Translations under genes and position numbers: made by a program
Shown here: in pieces, positions 9,588-19,076 of the stretch
Position numbering within the stretch: the stretch's first letter is position 1
How the letters are laid out: every line of letters starts with the position of its first letter
Origin: Agrobacterium vitis
GTDB lineage: Bacteria; Pseudomonadota; Alphaproteobacteria; Rhizobiales; Rhizobiaceae
Direction: 5' to 3'
Assembly: GCF_014926405.1 (NCBI RefSeq)
Contig: NZ_JACXXJ020000005.1
Location: 1,803,001 to 1,867,000 of the forward strand
Length of the DNA: 64,000 nucleotides
The notes under the pieces: model-generated
Told to the model about the DNA's origin: nothing
Seen by the model: only the letters and a program-made list of their open reading frames with translations
Database searches by the model: none

Positions 9588-10910
9588 TCAACCGGCAAGA
9601 CGGTTGATGGCGGCCTCGATGGTCATGGTTTCACGCTCGCCGGTTTTACGGTTCTTCAGCTCGACTTCGCCATTGGCGACCGACCTCGGACCGACGATCA
9701 CCTGGTAGGGAACGCCAATCAGATCCGCGAGTGCGAATTTCGCACCGGCGCGATCATCGGTATCGTCGAGAAGAACATCCTTGCCGGCCTTGATCAGCGC
9801 CCCGTACACGGTGTCGCATGCGCCATCGCAACCGGCATCCCCAGCCTTCATGTTGATGATGATAGCATCGAAAGGCGCGACGGAAGCCGGCCAGATAATG
9901 CCATTTTCATCATGGGAAGCTTCGATAATGGCCGGAACAAGGCGGGTCGGCCCAATACCATAGGATCCCATGTGGACAAGATGTTCCTTACCATCAGGTC
10001 CCTGCACCTTGGCGCCCATCGGTTCGGAATATTTGGTGCCGAAATAGAAGATATGACCGACCTCGATACCACGAGCGGAAATCTTCGCGTCATCCGGCAT
10101 AGCAGCGTAAGCCGCCTCATCATGCATTTCAGAGGTGGCGGCATAGTGCGACGTCCAGTCGTCAAAAATCGCCTGAAGGCCAGCAACATCGTCAAAATCG
10201 GTATCGGCAGGCGGAATGGCGCGATCCAGGAAGCTCTTGTGACAAAACACTTCCGATTCACCGGTATCGGCGAGAATGATGAATTCATGGCTGTGATTGC
10301 CACCGATCGGGCCGGTATCGGCGCGCATTGGAATGGCCCGCAGACCAAGCCGGTCAAACGTCCGAAGATAGGCGGCAAACATCTTGTTATAGGAGTGAAT
10401 GGCGCTTTCCTTCGTCAAATCGAAGGAATAAGCGTCTTTCATCAAAAACTCGCGCGACCGCATCGTGCCGAAGCGCGGCCTGATCTCATCACGGAATTTC
10501 AATTGTATGTGATAGAGGTTCAGCGGCAGGCTCTTGTAGGACTTTACATAGGACCGGAAGATGTCCGTGATCATTTCCTCATTGGTGGGACCGTACAGCA
10601 TGGGCCGGTCCTGCCGATCCTTGATCCGCAGCATTTCCTTACCGTAATCGTCGTAGCGACCGCTTTCCTGCCAAAGCTCCGCCGATTGCAGGGTCGGCAT
10701 CAGCAATTCCACTGCCCCTGCCCGGTTCTGCTCCTGACGAATGATCGCATTGACCTTGTCCAGCACGCGCTTGCCCAGCGGCAGCCAGGAATAGATGCCC
10801 TGCGACTGCTGTCGGATCATGCCGGTGCGCAGCATCAGCCGGTGAGAAACGATTTCCGCTTCCTTGGGATTTTCCTTCAGGATAGGCAAAAAATAACGGG
10901 AGAGACGCAT
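9588..10910 (-). CDS. proS: prolyl-tRNA synthetase (short alphaproteobacterial type)
   Basis: Charges tRNA-Pro. It has 440 residues, the compact form without the large editing insertion found in the E. coli enzyme. Class II motifs are visible: motif 2 around [21 protein letters not shown], and motif 3 near [13 protein letters not shown] 10910 starts the conserved [15 protein letters not shown]-terminus. The upstream in-frame extension to 11084 shows no conserved sequence. lolC begins 19 bp downstream, suggesting one transcript proS-lolC-lolD. Confidence 0.95.
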   Translation of the reverse strand: MRLSRYFLPILKENPKEAEIVSHRLMLRTGMIRQQSQGIYSWLPLGKRVLDKVNAIIRQEQNRAGAVELLMPTLQSAELWQESGRYDDYGKEMLRIKDRQDRPMLYGPTNEEMITDIFRSYVKSYKSLPLNLYHIQLKFRDEIRPRFGTMRSREFLMKDAYSFDLTKESAIHSYNKMFAAYLRTFDRLGLRAIPMRADTGPIGGNHSHEFIILADTGESEVFCHKSFLDRAIPPADTDFDDVAGLQAIFDDWTSHYAATSEMHDEAAYAAMPDDAKISARGIEVGHIFYFGTKYSEPMGAKVQGPDGKEHLVHMGSYGIGPTRLVPAIIEASHDENGIIWPASVAPFDAIIINMKAGDAGCDGACDTVYGALIKAGKDVLLDDTDDRAGAKFALADLIGVPYQVIVGPRSVANGEVELKNRKTGERETMTIEAAINRLAG

Positions 10911-11316
10911 ACCGACTTCCATTGGTGAGGCGAGCCGCATTTCGTGCGGAATCAGCCGTATATCTGGTTTTTCTTGAAGCCTTCTAACCGTTTCGCACGC
11001 GGAAGAAAACCCGCCCCGTCCTTTTGTGCACGGCGGCGAAGGATAACAAGGCCCTGCGGCCCAATCTGCCTCATGCAGAGACATCTTAACGATCGGCTTG
11101 TTTTGGCTGGCTCATGACTGAACACCTGGCAAAAAACCGAGTTCCAGCTCCAAAACCGGGGCAAATCACTCACGCCTGAGCATTCGCTCACGGTCCAACC
11201 ATGTCAAAATATTGACAAATCAGCAAAAACTTCCAGTTCAATTTCTTTTTTTAGAAAGCTGTAACAAAAATGCAAAAAGTTGATGACAAGCCTGCCTTGT
11301 TGAGCTAGTTTACGCT
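10911..11316. other. intergenic region between proS and the small RNA
   Basis: About 400 bp with no convincing gene. The open frames here run through low-complexity or shadow sequence. The half nearer the small RNA is AT-rich, as expected for divergent promoters of proS (minus) and the RNA (plus). No clear proS promoter could be assigned. Confidence 0.5.
11282..11310 (+). promoter_or_regulatory. promoter of small RNA
   Basis: GATGAC at 11282-11287, a 17-bp spacer, and CTAGTT at 11305-11310 resemble the rhizobial sigma70 consensus CTTGAC-N17-CTATAT. The predicted start is near 11317, just before the first RNA hairpin. Confidence 0.5.
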
Positions 11317-11467
11317 CACAAAACAGGCAGAAAGCTTAAATTTCTGCCGATTTCGCGGTTAAAGTCTTGGGAGGATCAGATCTTAGGCGCGGTCATTCGC
11401 AGCCCCTTAATTGGTGAAAGGTCACGCGACATTTCAATAACAAGGTCTTCGGGCCTTGTTTTTTTTT
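11317..11467 (+). ncRNA. trans-acting small RNA candidate (alpha-r9-like by position)
   Basis: An unannotated transcript unit of about 150 nt. It has a promoter-like pair ending at 11310, then a perfect 8-bp stem-loop (GGCAGAAA at 11326-11333 with TTTCTGCC at 11341-11348). A mostly unpaired middle contains GGGAGGATCAG. It ends in a strong terminator (11439-11460) with a UUCG tetraloop and nine T. No ORF fits it. From memory, a conserved rhizobial sRNA (Smr9C / alpha-r9, about 150 nt) lies beside proS in Sinorhizobium; size and location agree, but homology was not tested. It may act through Hfq on mRNAs. Confidence 0.65.
11439..11467 (+). terminator. rho-independent terminator of the small RNA
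   Basis: AACAAGGTC and GGCCTTGTT close a TTCG tetraloop and are followed by an uninterrupted T-run (T9, 11459-11467). Confidence 0.9.
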
Positions 11468-11526
11468 GCCCATACGGGTGCTGTCCGCTTACGGGACAAA
11501 CCTAGCGCTCCGAGAATATCAGGCCC

Positions 11527-11796
11527 TCAGCGAATATCAGGCATGACGTGCGGCAGGTCAGCAAAGCTGAAGCCGAAATAGCCGGACACGAAATTCCAGC
11601 CAAAAAAGATGACGGCAGCGACAATTGTCGTGGTACCCATCACCCGCCAGAAGCGGAAGCCTGCTGGGGCGCTGGCCACGGTGCCAGGAACGATGTCGCT
11701 TTCTTCGTCCTGAGTCCGCACTCCAAAGGGCAGGACAGCAAATAGTGTGACCCACCAGAGAATGAAATAGATCGCTCCACCGGTAACCCACGACAT
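11527..11796 (-). CDS. DUF1467 family membrane protein
   Basis: An 89-residue protein with two predicted membrane helices (YFILWWVTLFAVLPFGV and TTTIVAAVIFFGWNFVSGYFG) separated by a short loop rich in acidic residues and Pro/Ala. It matches the DUF1467 family, widespread in alphaproteobacteria and usually next to proS and mce, with no assigned function. ATG 11796 is preceded by GAGGAAG. The longer frame to 11844 adds unconserved residues. Confidence 0.8.
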   Translation of the reverse strand: MSWVTGGAIYFILWWVTLFAVLPFGVRTQDEESDIVPGTVASAPAGFRFWRVMGTTTIVAAVIFFGWNFVSGYFGFSFADLPHVMPDIR

Positions 11797-11850
11797 CACT
11801 CTTCCTCCCCGAAATGCACCCCAAACACAGTCGCAAGAGTGCAATCTACA

Positions 11851-11890
11851 GCATTGGGCCGAAAAGTGGAAACCGGTTTTCGGGAAAACC
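11851..11890 (+). repeat. short dispersed palindromic repeat
   Basis: A GCATTGGGCC lead is followed by CCGAAAA...TTTTCGG arms around GTGGAAACCGG. This core is shared with the other dispersed repeats of the window and is, to my knowledge, common between rhizobial genes. It lies between tetR and DUF1467. Confidence 0.5.
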
Positions 11891-11952
11891 CGAGGCTATC
11901 GGCAGTACCTTTCACACCGTGATTGTTCAATCCGGCGGCGTGGGCAAACCGA

Positions 11953-12546
11953 TCAAAGCGGATTGCGAAGCAAGCCTTCAGCCATGGCGCGGAAAGCCTC
12001 GACCGCCTTTGGCAAGACATTTTCCGGATTGTCGCTGGCCGCAATCCAAAGTGCCGCATCAAGAGCGGCCCCGCTCAGAAGCCGTGCAGCGGCTTCTGCA
12101 TCAACCGGCTTTAGGACCTTTTGAGCAATAAGGTTCTCCAAGACCTGCCGGGTTATCTGAAGACAGGTATTCTGGCTTGGCCATTTGGAGGGGTCACCCA
12201 ACACTGCGGGGCCGTCAAGCAACACGATACGCTGCACCTCCGGCTCCATTGCCATTTCAATATAGGCCACGCCCTCAGCCAGCAGGCGCTGCCAGTCCGT
12301 CGCGGCATGAGAACCGATTTGCTGGGCGCGCGCGGCCATTTCCGAATCGATCTGGTCGACAACCGCCGCCAACAGACCACGCTTGTCGCCAAAGTTGTGA
12401 TAAAGCGCACCGCGCGTCAGCCCCGCGTCGGCGGTTAACTCGTCCATGGACGCAGCCGAATAGCCCTTTTCAGCAAAGGCTTTTCGACCAGCCGCAATCA
12501 ATTTGATGCGGTTTTCCTCCATGGTTTCTCGTCGGGACTTTGCCAT
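11953..12546 (-). CDS. TetR-family transcriptional regulator
   Basis: A 197-residue repressor. The N-terminal TetR helix-turn-helix is clear (about residues 12-58: AGRKAFAEKGYSAASMDELT, then AGLTRGALYHNFGDKRGL). The C-terminal part is the helical ligand and dimer domain. It is divergent from the ridA-like gene, with a 157-bp gap holding three repeats of an ATACGnnnCGTAT site, so it probably represses both itself and its neighbour. The effector is unknown. The tetR/ridA pair separates DUF1467 from mce, which I recall as adjacent in related genomes. Confidence 0.85.
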   Translation of the reverse strand: MAKSRRETMEENRIKLIAAGRKAFAEKGYSAASMDELTADAGLTRGALYHNFGDKRGLLAAVVDQIDSEMAARAQQIGSHAATDWQRLLAEGVAYIEMAMEPEVQRIVLLDGPAVLGDPSKWPSQNTCLQITRQVLENLIAQKVLKPVDAEAAARLLSGAALDAALWIAASDNPENVLPKAVEAFRAMAEGLLRNPL

Positions 12547-12562
12547 TCAGACCTCATTTCAT

Positions 12563-12625
12563 ATACGATATGCATGTGAATTTGACATACGGATCGTATG
12601 CGGTTACCTTGGATACGAATCGTAT
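12563..12625. promoter_or_regulatory. three tandem TetR-type operators
   Basis: Two perfect inverted repeats, CATACGGATCGTATG (12586-12600) and ATACGAATCGTAT (12613-12625), share ATACGnnnCGTAT. A degenerate third, ATACGATATGCAT, sits at 12563-12575. Centres are 24 and 26 bp apart. A TTGACA at 12582-12587 overlaps the middle site. The layout suggests cooperative repression of both divergent genes. Confidence 0.7.
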
Positions 12626-12703
12626 ACGAAATAACGGCTGCGTTGTGAAGCGTCGCGCGGACCCACTCGCATTGTCATCCGATAACCCAGAAAAGAGAGA
12701 AAA

Positions 12704-13102
12704 ATGACTGAGCGCGAAGCAATCTTTCCTGCCAACCGACATGCTCTTTACGAAGAACACGGTTATTCCGCCGCCATACGCTCCGGTGACCTGTTGTTTG
12801 TCTCAGGTCAGGTCGGCAGCCGTGACGATGGAACACCCGAGCCTGATTTCAAGCGTCAAGTCCAACTGGCTTTTGAAAATCTCAAGGCCGTCTTGGGTGC
12901 TGCGGGATGCGGCGTGGAGGATATCGTCGATGTAACGACGTTTCACACGGACCCCGAACAGCAGTTTCCAATCATAATGCCCGTCAAGCAGGAGATCTTT
13001 CACAGCGCACCCTATCCGAACTGGACGGCCGTTGGGGTCACCTGGCTAGCTGGCTTCGATTTTGAAATAAAGGTCATTGCCCGTATTCCGAAAATTCATT
13101 GA
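12704..13102 (+). CDS. RidA/YjgF-family protein
   Basis: A 132-residue RidA-like (YjgF/YER057c/UK114) protein. Such proteins are trimeric; canonical members hydrolyse reactive enamine/imine intermediates, while other subfamilies act in degradative pathways. The family core is visible: RSGDLLFVSGQVGSRDDG at the N-terminus, AFENLKAVLGAAGCGVEDIV in the middle and WTAVGVTWLA then FEIKVIARIP at the end. The canonical C-terminal Arg-x-Glu-Ile signature is not obvious, so deaminase activity is uncertain. The ATG follows GAGAGAAAA. It is controlled by the divergent TetR gene by inference. No metabolic partner gene is adjacent. Confidence 0.82.
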   Translation: MTEREAIFPANRHALYEEHGYSAAIRSGDLLFVSGQVGSRDDGTPEPDFKRQVQLAFENLKAVLGAAGCGVEDIVDVTTFHTDPEQQFPIIMPVKQEIFHSAPYPNWTAVGVTWLAGFDFEIKVIARIPKIH

Positions 13103-13132
13103 AACCGAACCGCCATAAGGATCCAGCATGAG

Positions 13133-13537
13133 CTAAAGTTGCTCGAGTTCGATCAATGTCCCATTAAAATCCTTGGGATGCAGAAAAAGTACCGGCTTGC
13201 CATGCGCGCCGATTTTCGGTTCGCCATCTCCCAAAACGCGGGCACCTTTGGAGATCAAGCGGTCCCGCGCAGCGTAAATATCATCCACTTCATAGCAAAT
13301 GTGGTGCATGCCACCATTGGGCGATTTCTCGAGAAAGGCTTTGATCGGGGAATGATGGCCCAGCGGCGCCAGCAGTTCGACCTTGGTATTTGGGAGTTCG
13401 ACAAAAACCACCGTCACACCATGCTCCGGCAAGGCTTGAGCTTCGGAAACCGTCGCGCCAAGCATGTCAGCGTAAGTCTCAACGGCAGAGCCAAGATCTG
13501 GCACGGCGATGGCGATATGATTGACCCTGCCCAGCAT
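13133..13537 (-). CDS. mce: methylmalonyl-CoA epimerase
   Basis: A 134-residue vicinal-oxygen-chelate (VOC) enzyme that interconverts (2R)- and (2S)-methylmalonyl-CoA in propionate and odd-chain or branched amino-acid breakdown. It starts with the canonical MLGRVNHIAIAVPDL, contains GGMHHICYEVDD (metal His) and ends with HPKDFNGTLIELEQL (metal Glu), matching single-copy bacterial epimerases in length. It lies downstream of rnj on the same strand, with a large hairpin between them. Confidence 0.93.
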   Translation of the reverse strand: MLGRVNHIAIAVPDLGSAVETYADMLGATVSEAQALPEHGVTVVFVELPNTKVELLAPLGHHSPIKAFLEKSPNGGMHHICYEVDDIYAARDRLISKGARVLGDGEPKIGAHGKPVLFLHPKDFNGTLIELEQL

Positions 13538-13560
13538 ACGCTTCTCCCATATCTGCGCCC

Positions 13561-13597
13561 ATAGAGCGCCGTCATCACAAGATGACTGGCGCTCTAT
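13561..13597. repeat. long hairpin between rnj and mce
   Basis: ATAGAGCGCCGTCATC and GATGACTGGCGCTCTAT pair over 16 bp with one bulged T around an ACAA loop. There is no T-tract on either strand. It could be an mRNA-stabilising or processing structure between rnj and mce, or a palindromic intergenic repeat. Confidence 0.65.
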
Positions 13598-13658
13598 GCA
13601 TTGTTGATAGCTGAGGTATTCCAGCTCCAGAAATATCCCTTGCCAGTGACCCCGGCAA

Positions 13659-15326
13659 TCAGACCTTGGTCACAAAAACCGTAACGACAGGCTTCTTGCC
13701 CCAGCACTCATTGGCAGTAGAGCGCACAGCACGACGGATACTTTCACGCAAGGCGCCAAGATCCTTGCGCCGCGTGCGCGGAATGCTCTCGACCGCGCTC
13801 AGCACGGCGTCATAGAGAATATCCTCCATGTCATCGCCTTCCAGATCTTCCGCTGGCAGGCCATGGGCGACCACTTCAGGATCGTCGCGGAACTCGAAGC
13901 GTTCGTCCAGGAGGACACTAACCGAGACATGGCCTGCAAAAGACAGCTTGCGCCGCTCACCAATGCCCATCTGCTCGAAATCGCCCAGCAGTTTGCCGTC
14001 CTTGAAAACCCGGCCATACGGCGCTTCACCGATGACTTCGGCAGGACCAGGCGCCAGCCGCAGAATGTCGCCATTGCGCACTTTCGGCACCTGGGCAATC
14101 CCGGCCTCCAGAGCCAGTTTCTGCTGCGCCGTTAGATGGGCCGCCTCGCCATGAACAGGGACGAGAATTTGCGGGCGCGTCCATTGGTACATCTGCAAAA
14201 GTTCGTTGCGGCGTGGGTGACCGGAGACATGCACAAGCGCGTCGCTATCGGTAACGATGGTTACGCCCTGCTCGATCAGGCCATTCTTGATATCGTTGAT
14301 CGGCTTTTCATTGCCGGGAATAGCGCGAGACGAAAAAACAACTGTATCGCCTTTGGTCAGCGCCACGTTGCGCATTTCATCGCGCGACAGCTTGGCAAGC
14401 GCCGCGCGCGACTCACCTTGGCTACCTGTCAGGATCACCACGACCTTATCGCGGGGAATGTACCCATATTCGTCCTCGGCGATAAAGGGCTGCACGCCTT
14501 CCATCAGCCCGACATCGCGCGCCACACCGACGACCCGCTTCAGGGAGCTGCCCAACAGCAGGACTTCGCGGCCTGCTGCCTCGGCTGCCTTGGCAATCGA
14601 GCGGATACGTCCGACATTGGAGGAAAACGTGGTGATCGCCACGCGCCCCTCTGCTGTTTGGATGATCTTGCGCAATCCTTCCGAGACTTCCTGCTCGGAG
14701 GGCGAAACGCCCTCCCGCATCGCGTTGGTGCTATCGCACATCACCGCCAGAACGCCCTCGTCACCAAGAGCGCGGAACCGCGCCTCATCGGTCAGCGGGC
14801 CAAGCGACGGCGCATGGTCAATCTTCCAGTCTCCAGTATGAATGACATTGCCAAGCGGTGTGCGAATAATCAGCGACATCGGCTCGGGAATGGAATGGTT
14901 GACGTCCGAAGCCTCGACAACAAAGGGGCCGACATGGACCTTGTCGCCTGGCTTGAAGGGCGTTACCGGAATTTCAGCCCGGGTTCCCTCATAATTCCGC
15001 TTGGCTTCCAACATGCCAGCGGTAAAACCCGAGGCATAGACCGGCACATTCAGGCCCGGCCAGATATCGTTTAGCCCGCCATAATGATCTTCATGCGCGT
15101 GGGTGATGAAGATCGCCTTGAGCCTGTTTTTCTGCGAGAGAACGAAGCGGATGTCAGGCAGCACCAGATCCACACCAGGCAGATCGGGACCAGGGAAGGT
15201 CACACCGCAATCCACCATGATCCATTCCCGGTTCTTCGGCGGGCCAAAGCCGTAAAGCGCCAGGTTCATGCCGATTTCACCCACGCCGCCCAGCGGCAGA
15301 AATACCAGTTCGTCTGTCTTTGTCAT
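13659..15326 (-). CDS. rnj: ribonuclease J
   Basis: Metallo-beta-lactamase-fold RNase of 555 residues with endonuclease and 5'-3' exonuclease activity, important in mRNA turnover and rRNA maturation in alphaproteobacteria. The HxHxDH zinc motif is seen in THAHEDHYGG, further ligands in IHTGDWKID, the beta-CASP region in the middle (MCDSTNAMREGVSPSE) and HVSGHPRRNEL late. The start ATG overlaps the birA stop by 4 nt (ATGA) and follows AAGGAAAGA. It is cotranscribed with birA and probably with the nuo tail. Confidence 0.95.
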   Translation of the reverse strand: MTKTDELVFLPLGGVGEIGMNLALYGFGPPKNREWIMVDCGVTFPGPDLPGVDLVLPDIRFVLSQKNRLKAIFITHAHEDHYGGLNDIWPGLNVPVYASGFTAGMLEAKRNYEGTRAEIPVTPFKPGDKVHVGPFVVEASDVNHSIPEPMSLIIRTPLGNVIHTGDWKIDHAPSLGPLTDEARFRALGDEGVLAVMCDSTNAMREGVSPSEQEVSEGLRKIIQTAEGRVAITTFSSNVGRIRSIAKAAEAAGREVLLLGSSLKRVVGVARDVGLMEGVQPFIAEDEYGYIPRDKVVVILTGSQGESRAALAKLSRDEMRNVALTKGDTVVFSSRAIPGNEKPINDIKNGLIEQGVTIVTDSDALVHVSGHPRRNELLQMYQWTRPQILVPVHGEAAHLTAQQKLALEAGIAQVPKVRNGDILRLAPGPAEVIGEAPYGRVFKDGKLLGDFEQMGIGERRKLSFAGHVSVSVLLDERFEFRDDPEVVAHGLPAEDLEGDDMEDILYDAVLSAVESIPRTRRKDLGALRESIRRAVRSTANECWGKKPVVTVFVTKV

Positions 15327-16111
15327 TCTTTCCTTGGCCCATTCGGCTCGAAAAACACATCTCCCGCCGCAACTGGCGTGATGCCTAGCGAGCCCCGGTC
15401 GAGCAATAATATCCCTTTATCATCGATTCCTGAAAACACACCGGAAATCGACCGATCCGGGAGATTGACGGTGATTTTCTCACCGATCCCACAAGCCACC
15501 TGCCGCCAGCGCTGCATCACGGCCTTGACGCCACGGCCCCGATCCCAGAGCGCCAGTGCATCGGCCATGGCGGCGAAAAGATGCGTGAAAAGCTCATCGG
15601 GCGTCACGGCAGCGCCGTGCTCGGCGAGCGAGGCCGTGGGATACGGCGTTTCAGTGGGTTTGAAAACAAGATTGATGCCGATGCCGATGACCAGGGCGTT
15701 GCGGCCATCCGGTGTCCGCTCCGCTTCCAACAGAATGCCGGAGGTCTTGGCACGACCAATCAGCACATCATTCGGCCATTTGATTTCCAAAGGCGGTGCA
15801 CCCGACGGCAACACGACGCCAATCGCATCATGCACGGCCACGGCCACGGCCAGAGGAAGCGAAGCCAAATCGGCCAAAGGCGCCGGATCGATCAATAAAA
15901 GAGAGCTGTAGAGATTGCCGGGCTCCGAGGCCCAAGGCCTGCCACGACGCCCTCGCCCGCCTGTCTGGCGGTTGGCTGTGATCCAGAGATCTCCCGGATC
16001 ACCGTCACGGGCTCTGATCAAGCATTGCTGGTTGGTGGAATCCACCTCGTCCAGCGCAATATGTCGGAAGGCGTCGAGCGCCTTCCGACGATGGGTGGAA
16101 TAGTCGCTCAA
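15323..16111 (-). CDS. birA: biotin--[acetyl-CoA-carboxylase] ligase
   Basis: A 262-residue biotin protein ligase that adenylates biotin and attaches it to the carboxyl carrier protein. The catalytic [16 protein letters not shown] loop, KWPNDVLIG and the C-terminal SH3-like domain are present. No N-terminal DNA-binding domain is present, so it is a non-regulatory BirA. The start is TTG (16111), overlapping the nuoN stop as TTGA. Position after nuoN is, as I recall, common in rhizobia. Confidence 0.93.
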   Translation of the reverse strand: MSDYSTHRRKALDAFRHIALDEVDSTNQQCLIRARDGDPGDLWITANRQTGGRGRRGRPWASEPGNLYSSLLLIDPAPLADLASLPLAVAVAVHDAIGVVLPSGAPPLEIKWPNDVLIGRAKTSGILLEAERTPDGRNALVIGIGINLVFKPTETPYPTASLAEHGAAVTPDELFTHLFAAMADALALWDRGRGVKAVMQRWRQVACGIGEKITVNLPDRSISGVFSGIDDKGILLLDRGSLGITPVAAGDVFFEPNGPRKE

Positions 16112-17547
16112 CGGAACAGAGTCGCTGCCGCTGCCGACGCCGCACTGCCGATCGGTCCGCCGATCAACACATAGGCAATGACGAACAGACCGGACAGGCC
16201 AAAGACCACCCGCAACGTGCCAGACGTCGCGGCAAACTCGATCTTAGCATCATCGAACCACATGACCTTGACGAGGCGCAGGTAGTAGTAGGCGCCGATA
16301 ACCGAGGCCAGAACACCAATGATCGCCAGGGCATAAAGATGTGCCTCGATAGCCGCCAGGAAGACGAAATACTTCCCGAAGAAGCCAGCGAGCGGCGGAA
16401 TGCCGGCCAGCGAGAACATCAGTGCCGTCAGAACAAAGGCCATGAACGGACGGGTCTGCGACAGGCCAGCCAGATCATCCACTGTTTCAAGCGCTTCCCC
16501 CTCTTTGGTCCGCATCGCCATGATGCAGGCAAAGGTACCGAGGTTCATGATCAGGTAGATCAGCATATAGAGCAGAACGCCCTCGATGCCCTGCTTGGAG
16601 CCAGCGGCCAGGCCGACCAGAGCGTAACCCATATGACCAATGGAGGAATAGGCCATCAGGCGCTTGATATTGCGCTGGCCGATGGCGGCTACCGAACCCA
16701 GAACCATGGAGGCGATCGCAATAAACACGACGATCTGCTGCCATTCAGCGGTAATCGGCTGGAAGGCGTCGATGACGATGCGAACCAAGATCGCCATAGC
16801 GCCAACCTTTGGGGCGGCGGCAAGAAAGGCCGTGACGGGGGTCGGCGCACCTTCATAAACATCCGGTGTCCACATATGAAAGGGAACAGCGGAAATCTTG
16901 AAGGCGAGACCGGCCAGCACGAAGACAAGACCGAAAATAAGTCCGAGATTGGTGTGACCAGCAGCCAGGACGGCAGCGATCTTGTCGAACTCGACATTGC
17001 CGGTAAAGCCGTAGACCAGAGACATGCCGTAGAGCAACATGCCCGACGACAGGGCACCAAGCACGAAATATTTCAGGCCAGCTTCCGAAGACCGCGCGCT
17101 GTCGCGGTTCATGGCGGCGATGACGTAGAGCGCCAGAGACTGGAGTTCCAGCGACATATAAAGAGAGATCAGGCTATTGGCCGAGATCATCAACAGAATG
17201 CCCAGCGTCGCCAACACCAGCAAGACCGGAAACTCGAACTTGTCGAGATCGTTGGCTCGTGCCTGACCGAACGCCATGACCATGGTGGTGATGGAACCGA
17301 TCAGGGCCAGGACCTTCATGAAACGGGCATAACCGTCGGAGATATAGGCACCGCCGAAGGCGACACCGTCGGCGGGCATCAACAGGATCCACGCACAGGC
17401 GGCGGCGAGAAGCGCCACCGCCAGGCCTGTCACCAACGAGGTCTTGTTGGTGAACACGCCGATCATCAGCAATACCAGCGCGCCAACCGCAAGCAGAAGC
17501 TCCGGCGTGACGAGATGCAGGCTTGCAAGGAGAGTTTCAGCATTCAT
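16108..17547 (-). CDS. nuoN: NADH-quinone oxidoreductase subunit N
   Basis: Antiporter-like proton-pumping membrane subunit of complex I; 479 residues with about 14 hydrophobic helices. Conserved features are [33 protein letters not shown] and [15 protein letters not shown] 17547 is preceded by AGGA about 9 nt upstream; the in-frame TTG at 17553 is less likely. It is the last nuo gene and is translationally linked to birA. Confidence 0.96.
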   Translation of the reverse strand: MNAETLLASLHLVTPELLLAVGALVLLMIGVFTNKTSLVTGLAVALLAAACAWILLMPADGVAFGGAYISDGYARFMKVLALIGSITTMVMAFGQARANDLDKFEFPVLLVLATLGILLMISANSLISLYMSLELQSLALYVIAAMNRDSARSSEAGLKYFVLGALSSGMLLYGMSLVYGFTGNVEFDKIAAVLAAGHTNLGLIFGLVFVLAGLAFKISAVPFHMWTPDVYEGAPTPVTAFLAAAPKVGAMAILVRIVIDAFQPITAEWQQIVVFIAIASMVLGSVAAIGQRNIKRLMAYSSIGHMGYALVGLAAGSKQGIEGVLLYMLIYLIMNLGTFACIMAMRTKEGEALETVDDLAGLSQTRPFMAFVLTALMFSLAGIPPLAGFFGKYFVFLAAIEAHLYALAIIGVLASVIGAYYYLRLVKVMWFDDAKIEFAATSGTLRVVFGLSGLFVIAYVLIGGPIGSAASAAAATLFR

Positions 17548-17564
17548 GTCCAATGATCCTGTCG

Positions 17565-19076
17565 TCAGTTCACCAGGAGCGCAACATTTTGCGCAGCCTG
17601 CAGAGCAGCGGTGTAGTTATTCAAAAGCGCATCCACCGAAGCCGTCGTCACGTCGAAGATCGGGGCCGGATAGACACCGAACAGGATGGTGAGCGCGATC
17701 AACGGATAAAGCGTGACCTTTTCGCGGAACGACAGATCGAGAAGCGCTTTCAGGCTCTCCTTGTCCAGCGCTCCGAAAACGACCCGGCGATAGAGCCAGA
17801 GCGCGTAGGCTGCCGACAGGATAACGCCGGTGGCAGCAAACAATGCCACCCAGCTATTGGCCCGGAACGCACCGATCAGCGTCAGGAATTCGCCGATAAA
17901 GCCCGAGGTGCCAGGCAGGCCGACATTGGCCATAGTGAAGATCATAAAGGCCAGCGCGTATTTCGGCATGTTGTTGGCGAGACCGCCATAGGCGACGATT
18001 TCGCGGGTATGCATGCGATCATAGATCACGCCGACGCAGAGAAACAGCGCGCCTGAGACAAAGCCGTGGCTGATCATCTGGAAAACCGCACCCTGCAATC
18101 CTTGGGTATTGGCCGCAAAGATACCCATCGTCACATAACCCATGTGAGCAATGGAGGAATAGGCAATCAGCTTCTTCATATCCTCCTGCATCAGCGCCAC
18201 AAGCGAGGTGTAGATGATGGCGATAACGGAGAGCGCAAAGACCGCCGGTGCAAAATAGTCGGAGGCTAGCGGGAACATCGCCAGCGAAAAGCGGATGAAC
18301 CCATAACCGCCGAGCTTCAGCATGATGCCCGCCAGAATGACCGAACCAGCGGTCGGCGCCTGGACGTGGGCGTCGGGAAGCCAAGTGTGGACAGGCCACA
18401 TCGGCATCTTTACCGCAAACGAGGCGAAGAAGGCCAGCCATAGCACCGTCTGCAGGTGCGGCGGGAATTTATGAGCCAGAAGCGCTGCGATATCGGTCGT
18501 GCCGGCATCCCAGTACATCGCCATGATCGCCAGCATCATCAGCACGGAGCCGAGCAGCGTATAGAGGAAGAACTTATAGGAAGCGTAGACGCGATCCTTG
18601 CCACCCCAGACACCGATGATGATGAACATCGGGATCAGGCCAGCTTCGAAGAACACGTAGAAAAGCACGATATCGAGCGACACGAACACGCCGACCATCA
18701 TCACTTCAAGGATGAGGAAGGCGATCATGTATTCCTTGATCCGCTTCTGGACCGAGGTCCAGCTGGCGAGCACGCAGAATGGCATGAGAAACGCCGTCAA
18801 CACCACGAAAAGCATAGAAATGCCATCGACGCCGAGGTGATAGGCGATGCCGGTGCCGAGCCAGGGATGATTTTCCACCATCTGGAAGCCTGGATTGGCG
18901 TTATCGAAACCGATCCAGATGAACAGCGAGACAATGAAGGTCGCGACCGTCGTCAACAGCGAAATGTTGAGAACGTTCCGGCGTCCGGACGGAGTGTCGC
19001 CATTCATCAGCAGCAGCAGGGCAACCCCGACCAGCGGCAGAAAGGTGACCGTTGAAAGAATTGGCCAATCGGTCAT
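17565..19076 (-). CDS. nuoM: NADH-quinone oxidoreductase subunit M
   Basis: Antiporter-like proton-pumping subunit, 503 residues. The channel motifs are clear: [18 protein letters not shown] with the conserved Glu, [19 protein letters not shown] and [12 protein letters not shown]. The start overlaps the nuoL stop by one base (ATGA-type), showing tight coupling. Confidence 0.97.
   Translation of the reverse strand: MTDWPILSTVTFLPLVGVALLLLMNGDTPSGRRNVLNISLLTTVATFIVSLFIWIGFDNANPGFQMVENHPWLGTGIAYHLGVDGISMLFVVLTAFLMPFCVLASWTSVQKRIKEYMIAFLILEVMMVGVFVSLDIVLFYVFFEAGLIPMFIIIGVWGGKDRVYASYKFFLYTLLGSVLMMLAIMAMYWDAGTTDIAALLAHKFPPHLQTVLWLAFFASFAVKMPMWPVHTWLPDAHVQAPTAGSVILAGIMLKLGGYGFIRFSLAMFPLASDYFAPAVFALSVIAIIYTSLVALMQEDMKKLIAYSSIAHMGYVTMGIFAANTQGLQGAVFQMISHGFVSGALFLCVGVIYDRMHTREIVAYGGLANNMPKYALAFMIFTMANVGLPGTSGFIGEFLTLIGAFRANSWVALFAATGVILSAAYALWLYRRVVFGALDKESLKALLDLSFREKVTLYPLIALTILFGVYPAPIFDVTTASVDALLNNYTAALQAAQNVALLVN

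Noticed and set aside
9486..10928. 480-codon open frame on the plus strand
   Set aside because: Antisense to proS, no recognisable domain.
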